Source of the DNA: an uncultured Collinsella sp. | GTDB taxonomy: Bacteria > Actinomycetota > Coriobacteriia > Coriobacteriales > Coriobacteriaceae | Reading direction: 5' to 3' | Length of the DNA stretch: 8,268 nucleotides | NCBI GenBank assembly: GCA_900549185.1 | Contig: URNM01000080.1 | Location: 1 to 8,268 of the forward strand | Part shown: in pieces, positions 5,589 through 8,268 of the stretch | Position numbering within the stretch: position 1 is the first letter of the stretch | Layout: each line of letters opens with the position of its first letter | Program-made: the position numbers and the translations under genes | The notes under the pieces: model-generated | Databases searched by the model: none | Seen by the model: the letters and a program-made list of their open reading frames with translations, nothing else | What the model was told of the DNA's origin: nothing

Positions 5589-5648
5589 GCTATATCTCAC
5601 TATACTTTGCTATATCTTGCTATACTTTGCTATATCTTGCTATATCTT
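5589..5648 (+). repeat. Six 10-bp TATA-rich tandem repeats ahead of the ATPase gene
   Basis: Six consecutive 10-bp units of TGCTATATCT or TGCTATACTT occur (second unit CACTATACTT), or three 20-bp units starting at 5584. They end 17 bp before the ATPase start codon. Each unit carries a possible -10 (TATACT or TATATC), and the 10-bp period puts all copies on one face of the helix. This suggests a multi-copy operator or a stack of promoters that could vary by slippage. The stretch 5458-5588 before it shows only a TTGGCA/TGCCAA inverted repeat (5479-5508), whose right half, TTGCCA, could serve as a -35. Confidence 0.75.
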
Positions 5649-5665
5649 GAGCAAAGGTGGCTCAC

Positions 5666-6757
5666 ATGCAAACAAACCCTTTTAAGCCCACAGCAGGTAA
5701 AACACCTCCCACGATTATCGGCCGCGAAGATGTGCTCGAAGAATTCAATGAGGGCCTCGTCAACGGGCCTGGTGCCCCGGGGCGCCTAATGCGCATAGCC
5801 GGCGTCCGTGGAACGGGCAAGACAGTCCTCCTTGACGAGTGCTCACGTTTGGCGCAAAGCCGTGGCTGGACGGTCATAAAAGAGGTCGCAACCGAGGGAC
5901 TTTGCCAACGCATTCTCGAACAGCTGCAGCCCAAATTCCAGGCCAAACACGCCAGATTTGAGCCCACCGTAGCTGGCATATCCATCGGCAGCATAGACAT
6001 TGAGCGAATCGGTCCATCGCTACGCGACGCCATGAGACAGACAATATCCAAGAATGAAAATGGCCTGCTCATCACTCTCGACGAGGTTCAAGACGCAGAG
6101 CTCGATGAGGTCCGAACGCTCTCCATTGCGATTCAGCAGGTTATCGGCGAAGACCTTGATATAGCCTTTGTTTTTGCGGGGCTGCCTTCGATGATTGAAA
6201 GCATCATCAACGGAAAGACACTTACGTTTTTGCGCCGTGCCCTCCCCTTTGACCTGAAGGCTGTGGCAGTAACCGAAGTGTCGTACTCCCTCGAGGAAAC
6301 CATTGAAGCGTCTGGCATGGAGTTGCAGCCAGGTATTGCCGGCCAACTTGCCGAGGCAACGCAAGGTTATCCTTTCATGATCCAACTCGTTGGATACTAC
6401 GCATGGCAGTTGGCAAGACGCGCACATACACCGATTATTGGAGAAGAAGAAGCCGAGCGCGGCATTGCAACGGCACGCGAACGCTTCTGTGCCATGGTGA
6501 TTGAGCCCGCGCTACAGCGCATTCCGCCCACGTGCATCGCTTATCTGCTGAGCATGGCATCTTTGGGGCAGACGAGCTCGACCAGCATGGTTGCCGATGC
6601 CCTAAACAAAACGCCTCAACAGGTGAGTTCCGTCCGCAGCCGCCTGTTAAGAGAATCGATTATCGAGGCTCCCTCGTACGGCAAGGTCTCATTTGCCATC
6701 CCCTACATGCGCGACTACCTCTACGAGCACAAAGCCGAACTGGAAGTTGAACTGTAG
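5666..6757 (+). CDS. AAA/STAND-like ATP-binding protein with C-terminal winged helix
   Basis: The protein has 363 residues from ATG 5666, with AAAGGTGG five bases upstream. A GTG at 5657 lies within that ribosome site and is not preferred. Residues 17-30 (IIGREDVLEEFNEG) look like the box that precedes the P-loop in AAA_16/ATPase_2 proteins. Walker A is GVRGTGKT (46-53) and Walker B is LLITLDEVQD (134-143) with D139/E140. A sensor-1-like strand follows (AFVFAGLPSM, 167-176), then FLRRALPF with possible arginine finger R190/R191, and ATQGYPFMIQLVG (231-243). Residues about 288-355 form a winged-helix-like domain (STSMVADALNKTPQQVSSVR). No effector, nuclease or membrane domain is seen. The family is loosely Cdc6/Orc1- or MoxR-like signalling ATPases found in accessory islands; their roles are mostly unknown. 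It is the only gene on the plus strand. The flanking repeats and integrase remnant suggest it arrived on a mobile element. The winged helix could bind the upstream repeats, which is inference. Confidence 0.85.
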   Translation: MQTNPFKPTAGKTPPTIIGREDVLEEFNEGLVNGPGAPGRLMRIAGVRGTGKTVLLDECSRLAQSRGWTVIKEVATEGLCQRILEQLQPKFQAKHARFEPTVAGISIGSIDIERIGPSLRDAMRQTISKNENGLLITLDEVQDAELDEVRTLSIAIQQVIGEDLDIAFVFAGLPSMIESIINGKTLTFLRRALPFDLKAVAVTEVSYSLEETIEASGMELQPGIAGQLAEATQGYPFMIQLVGYYAWQLARRAHTPIIGEEEAERGIATARERFCAMVIEPALQRIPPTCIAYLLSMASLGQTSSTSMVADALNKTPQQVSSVRSRLLRESIIEAPSYGKVSFAIPYMRDYLYEHKAELEVEL

Positions 6758-6776
6758 AAACGGCAACTGCCCTGCA

Positions 6777-6925
6777 AGACGAAAACCGTTTTCGTACGGA
6801 TTAAAGCAGACGTAAACGATTTTCGTCTTGATTTGCGTACGGAATTAAGACGTAAATTGCGCTTTCGTACGCTTATTACCAGACGCAAATTGTTTTCGTC
6901 CGGCCATGCGTCCCCAATCTAGACG
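6777..6925. repeat. Cluster of GACGnAAA / TTTTCGTC palindromes
   Basis: AGACG occurs at 6777, 6808, 6848, 6881 and 6921 (steps of 31, 40, 33 and 40 bp). The first four begin small inverted repeats of the form GACGnAAA, a few bases, TTTTCGTC. The first, ACGAAAAC-C-GTTTTCGT, is perfect; the others have one or two mismatches or a trimmed arm. Three of the first four are also followed within a short distance by an ATTA or TTATTA. The cluster starts 20 bp after the ATPase stop codon and overlaps the end of the minus-strand frame that stops at 6845. Possible roles are a bidirectional terminator cluster or an array of protein-binding sites such as recombinase arm sites. Confidence 0.6.
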
Positions 6926-7300
6926 AAAAGAGCCCCGAGCTCGTATTGAACTGCATCCCAATTCTTGGACGGGCGCCGATGCCCTGATCTCTGCCATGTC
7001 GAGGTGCGAGATCAAATCCTTGGCGCGCTCGCCGGAGTGGTATGCCTTGTTCGGCGCCACCTTCCTGTAGAGCTTCTTGAGCTTCGTCTTCCCCTTGTTG
7101 CCCGGCGGCATCTCCGTCTCAGGTGGCAGCCCTAGGAAGGACAGGACGCCGGGCAGGTCGCACAGCATCACGTCCTCAATGTCGGCCTTGGCCGCCAGGT
7201 CGACGACTCTCTGCGCTGTCGGCGAGATGTTCGGGGTGCTGCTACCGCCCGCTGGTTCGGAAGCTGGCGGGCAGTAGCGGGCAGTAGCGGCAGTAGCGGT
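6845..7300 (-). pseudogene. Unrecognised coding tail fused to the integrase remnant
   Basis: The open frame continues from the integrase remnant through the 10-bp repeats for 151 codons to TAA at 6845. Its composition looks coding: a helix-rich stretch VVDLAAKADIEDVMLCDL, then a basic stretch KGKTKLKKLYRKVAP and SGERAKDLISHLDMAEI. None of this is a tyrosine-recombinase C-terminus, and I do not recognise the family. The last 30 or so residues read into the palindrome cluster and are probably not native. It has no start codon of its own with a convincing ribosome site near the boundary. The best reading is the 3' part of another gene joined to the integrase by a deletion. It could also be a genuine fusion. 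Confidence 0.45.
7271..7299. repeat. 10-bp tandem repeat at the integrase breakpoint
   Basis: GCAGTAGCGG occurs twice (7271-7280, 7281-7290), followed by a 9-bp copy lacking the first G (7291-7299). It begins immediately after the last integrase-like codon on the minus strand (GYSGLSSH) and encodes TATAATARY. Neither 10 nor 9 copies-worth of bases keeps a constant frame, so changes in copy number would shift translation. Confidence 0.7.
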
Positions 7301-8203
7301 GTGGCTCGATAGGCCCGAATATCCGTAAGGAAGGTGCTCGCTCTCATATGTGCTGATATGCCTCGCCTCGCGAACCTTGGGATGCTTCCTGAGGTAATCC
7401 CTCAATTCGAGCCACTCTTTATGCTCATAACGCTTCGAAATCGTTTCCCCGTCGACAGTTTCCTTCACATAATGGTATGTTCGAACGCCTTCGAACTTGC
7501 CGAACCCGTTCTCGACGCTGAAGTTTCTGAACCAGCGCGAAAACCCATTCAGGTCCATGAAGTTGACTTGGGGATGCCTGTCTTTCGTTCGTTCGTTCGA
7601 ATGAGTGGACGAGCGGAGTGCCTTTGACTTGTTCCAGGCCGAAGGCTTCCATTTCGCGGGCCTGCTCCTTTTTCCAGAATTCGAGATACGACGTCAGCGT
7701 CTCGCTTATCGAGATCCTCCGCACGCTTTTCTTGCTTTTGGGCGAGCGAACGCTTCGATCGGCCGCGAACTGCTGCTCAATGAGGATGCTTCTGTTCTCG
7801 ACGGAGACATCGGACCACGTCATCCCGAGGGCTTCTGCCCTTCTCATGTCGGTGTCGAGCATGAGCATCACGCATGTGATGTGCGCGTCCGGTTCTCGAT
7901 TGAGTAGGATGTCGAGTAGGCGAGCGGCGTGATGGTTCCTTCGCGGTTGTCGTGGAACTTTTTTGCGTACGAGCCGACGGTGTCCCTCGATTTTTGGACG
8001 TAGGTGCCGCTGTTGAGTTCTGCCTTGTAGGCTTCGAGTGCGGCGTCGACCTCTCGGCTTTTGGTGGTATGTATGGTCTGCCACGGCGAATAGCGGTATT
8101 TGCCCGTGACCGGATCCTTGCCGAGGCTGTGACGGTAGCGCCACGTGTATTTGTCGCGGCGTTGCTTCGTTCCTTTGCCTATGACGAGAGGTCGGTCGTT
8201 CAT
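7301..8203 (-). pseudogene. Decayed phage-type tyrosine recombinase (integrase)
   Basis: The start is ATG 8203 behind AAGGA. The first ~95 codons read MNDRPLVIGKGTKQRRDKY, then an AP2-like arm-binding segment (GKYRYSPWQTIHTTKSREVD) and the start of the core-binding domain (TVGSYAKKFHDNREGTITPL). Near 7902-7919 the coding frame changes and the text jumps to LLNREPDAHITCVMLMLDT, normally found about 100 residues later, so most of the core-binding domain is missing. The catalytic Arg box reads DTDMRRAEALGMTWSDV (R at 7842-7844; the usual Gly before MR is Asp). The beta-hairpin Lys region SPKSKKSVRRISI follows. At the (CGAA)4 tract (7584-7599) the frame shifts again into MDLNGFSRWFRNF and continues to GYSGLSSH (7301). 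The HxLRHT box, second His and nucleophile Tyr are absent. It cannot be an active recombinase. It marks the right part of the window as an old integrated element. Confidence 0.85.
7584..7599 (-). repeat. Tetranucleotide tract (CGAA)4 at a frameshift
   Basis: Four copies of CGAA on the minus strand sit exactly where the integrase frame changes. Removing one unit gives VHSFERTKDRHPQVNFMD and restores one continuous frame on both sides. Slippage of one repeat, in the cell or in assembly, explains the shift. Confidence 0.8.
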
Positions 8204-8221
8204 CGTGTTCCTTGCCTGAAG

Positions 8222-8268
8222 CTGTCTCTTATACACATCTGACGCTGCCGACGACTAGTCGAGTGTAG
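8222..8268 (-). other. Nextera adapter with index, i5 side (artefact)
   Basis: Positions 8222-8240 are the mosaic end in reverse (CTGTCTCTTATACACATCT) and 8241-8254 the rest of the read-1 adapter (GACGCTGCCGACGA). They are followed by an 8-base index CTAGTCGA (8255-8262) and GTGTAG, the beginning of the P5 sequence. The genome ends at 8221. In-frame translation produces MYKRQ (minus) or LSLIHI (plus), both artefacts. Confidence 0.98.

Noticed and set aside
5589..5648. Replication-origin iterons
   Set aside because: The period is one helical turn with TATA cores, there is no Rep-type initiator or DnaA box nearby, and the position before a ribosome site fits promoter control better.
6777..6925. 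CRISPR array
   Set aside because: The repeats are short, irregular palindromes with uneven spacing and no uniform spacers or cas genes.

Overview
This 8.3-kb window looks like one assembled contig from a high-GC actinobacterium. A gut coriobacterium such as Collinsella is the best guess, inferred from the high-GC codon use, an actinobacterial GlnA2-type glutamine synthetase homologue and a GlnR-like orphan regulator; no rRNA or marker gene confirms it. Both ends are untrimmed Illumina Nextera adapter with index bases (1-39 and 8222-8268), so the biological sequence is 40-8221. Any protein reading into the ends is an artefact.

Layout. 40-404 (minus) is the 5' part of a membrane-anchored protein, possibly an HtrA-like protease, cut off by the contig end. 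A 200-bp gap with three hairpins follows, including the terminator of the next transcript. 611-2661 (minus) is a two-gene unit: a glutamine synthetase homologue, then a GlnR-like OmpR-family regulator 50 bp downstream. The synthetase homologue keeps the fold and substrate-loop signatures, but several metal and catalytic residues are replaced, so it may not make glutamine. The regulator has a degenerate receiver domain. A GlnR-type box (TTAAC-n6-GAAAC) sits before an extended -10 element upstream of the synthetase gene, so the pair may be a nitrogen-sensing unit with autoregulation. 2788-3282 (minus) encodes a DinJ/RelB-type ribbon-helix-helix domain fused to an MNT nucleotidyltransferase, behind its own inverted-repeat operator. 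3325-4347 (minus) is a LacI-family repressor and 4472-5164 (minus) a GntR/FadR-family (FCD) regulator with a palindrome over its promoter.

From about 5210 the window turns accessory in character. There is a terminator-like hairpin, a 160-bp fold-back element with 30-bp inverted arms, and six 10-bp TATA-rich repeats directly ahead of a plus-strand AAA/STAND-like ATPase with a C-terminal winged helix (5666-6757). A cluster of GACGnAAA/TTTTCGTC palindromes follows. The right end (minus strand, 6845-8203) is a decayed tyrosine-recombinase gene: intact N-terminus, a missing core-binding domain, a frameshift at a (CGAA)4 tract, and no catalytic HxxR/Tyr end. It is fused through a 10-bp tandem repeat to an unrecognised coding tail.

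The left half therefore reads as chromosomal nitrogen metabolism and regulation, and the right half as the remnant of an integrated element carrying a repeat-flanked ATPase gene. All identifications come from recognising sequence features by eye; no database search was run.
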